A stretch of 10,991 nucleotides of DNA from Endomicrobium sp. (GTDB taxonomy: Bacteria > Elusimicrobiota > Endomicrobiia > Endomicrobiales > Endomicrobiaceae). Shown here in pieces: positions 10,945-10,991 of the stretch. Made by a program: the position numbers and the translations under genes. The stretch spans positions 1 to 10,991 of the forward strand of contig JAISLV010000188.1 of assembly GCA_031277075.1 (NCBI GenBank), written 5' to 3'. The notes beneath the pieces were generated by a model. That model was not told the origin of the DNA. It worked only from the letters and a program-made list of their open reading frames with translations, and did no database searches. Position 1 is the stretch's first letter; each line of letters starts with the position of its first letter.

Positions 10945-10991
10945 TTATTCCACTATTTCCGTAACTACTCCCGAACCTACCGTCCTGCCCC
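10945..10991 (-). CDS. tuf: Elongation factor Tu, last 14 codons only
   Basis: The stop TAA is preceded, reading upstream, by codons for GRTVGSGVVTEIVE, the well-known C-terminus of bacterial EF-Tu (GRTVGAGVVTKIIE-type). The rest lies beyond the right edge. EF-Tu brings aminoacyl-tRNA to the A site. tuf at the end of the str operon directly before rpsJ is a common bacterial arrangement and supports the reading, which would otherwise rest on only 14 residues. Confidence 0.88.
   Translation of the reverse strand, partial: GRTVGSGVVTEIVE

Noticed and set aside
1..10991. A novel defence, mobile or biosynthetic system
   Set aside because: Every gene is a standard ribosomal protein or EF-Tu in the canonical order; no accessory gene, CRISPR array or transposase is present. 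Only the spacers are unusual.

Overview
This window is a bacterial ribosomal-protein superoperon read entirely on the minus strand, from right to left. It covers the last codons of tuf (end of the str operon), the whole S10 operon and most of the spc operon: tuf' - rpsJ - rplC - rplD - rplW - rplB - rpsS - rplV - rpsC - rplP - rpmC - rpsQ - rplN - rplX - rplE - rpsN - rpsH - rplF - rplR - rpsE - rplO'. All 19 complete genes are intact and near family length. The two end genes are cut by the window edge. There is no mobile-element gene, CRISPR array, rRNA or tRNA. Every sizeable plus-strand reading frame is an antisense shadow of a ribosomal gene.

The organism is a bacterium of moderately low GC (roughly 40% by eye) with strong purine-rich Shine-Dalgarno sites. 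S14 is the short zinc-binding form and L24 keeps a four-cysteine C-terminal ribbon. rpmD (L30) is missing from its usual place between rpsE and rplO, which overlap by ATGA. Protein style and layout would fit a deep-branching Gram-negative lineage such as Elusimicrobiota (Endomicrobium-like). That is an impression from reading, not a placement.

Layout: 10945-10991 tuf tail; 10487-10813 rpsJ; 8538-10287 rplC-rplD-rplW; 5002-8403 rplB-rpsS-rplV-rpsC-rplP-rpmC, with rpsQ at 4707-4964; 2239-4484 rplN-rplX-rplE-rpsN-rpsH; 317-2087 rplF-rplR-rpsE; 1-320 rplO. The products are 30S and 50S subunit proteins made in a coordinated way from long polycistronic transcripts. The adjoining EF-Tu gene ties elongation-factor supply to the same locus.

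The one unusual aspect is the spacing. About a fifth of the window is spacer, and most gaps are 90-220 bp where such operons normally have a few bases. These gaps are not random sequence. Several carry long imperfect inverted repeats whose arms lie just after the upstream stop codon and just before the next Shine-Dalgarno. Four gaps share the octamer TAAACTTC (transcript sense) 16-18 nt before the ATG, and in three of them it faces a clearly complementary AGAAGTT-type run next to the previous stop (a looser match in the fourth). They may be RNA elements that loop out the spacer, or decayed copies of a dispersed small repeat. No stretch over 300 bases lacks a gene.
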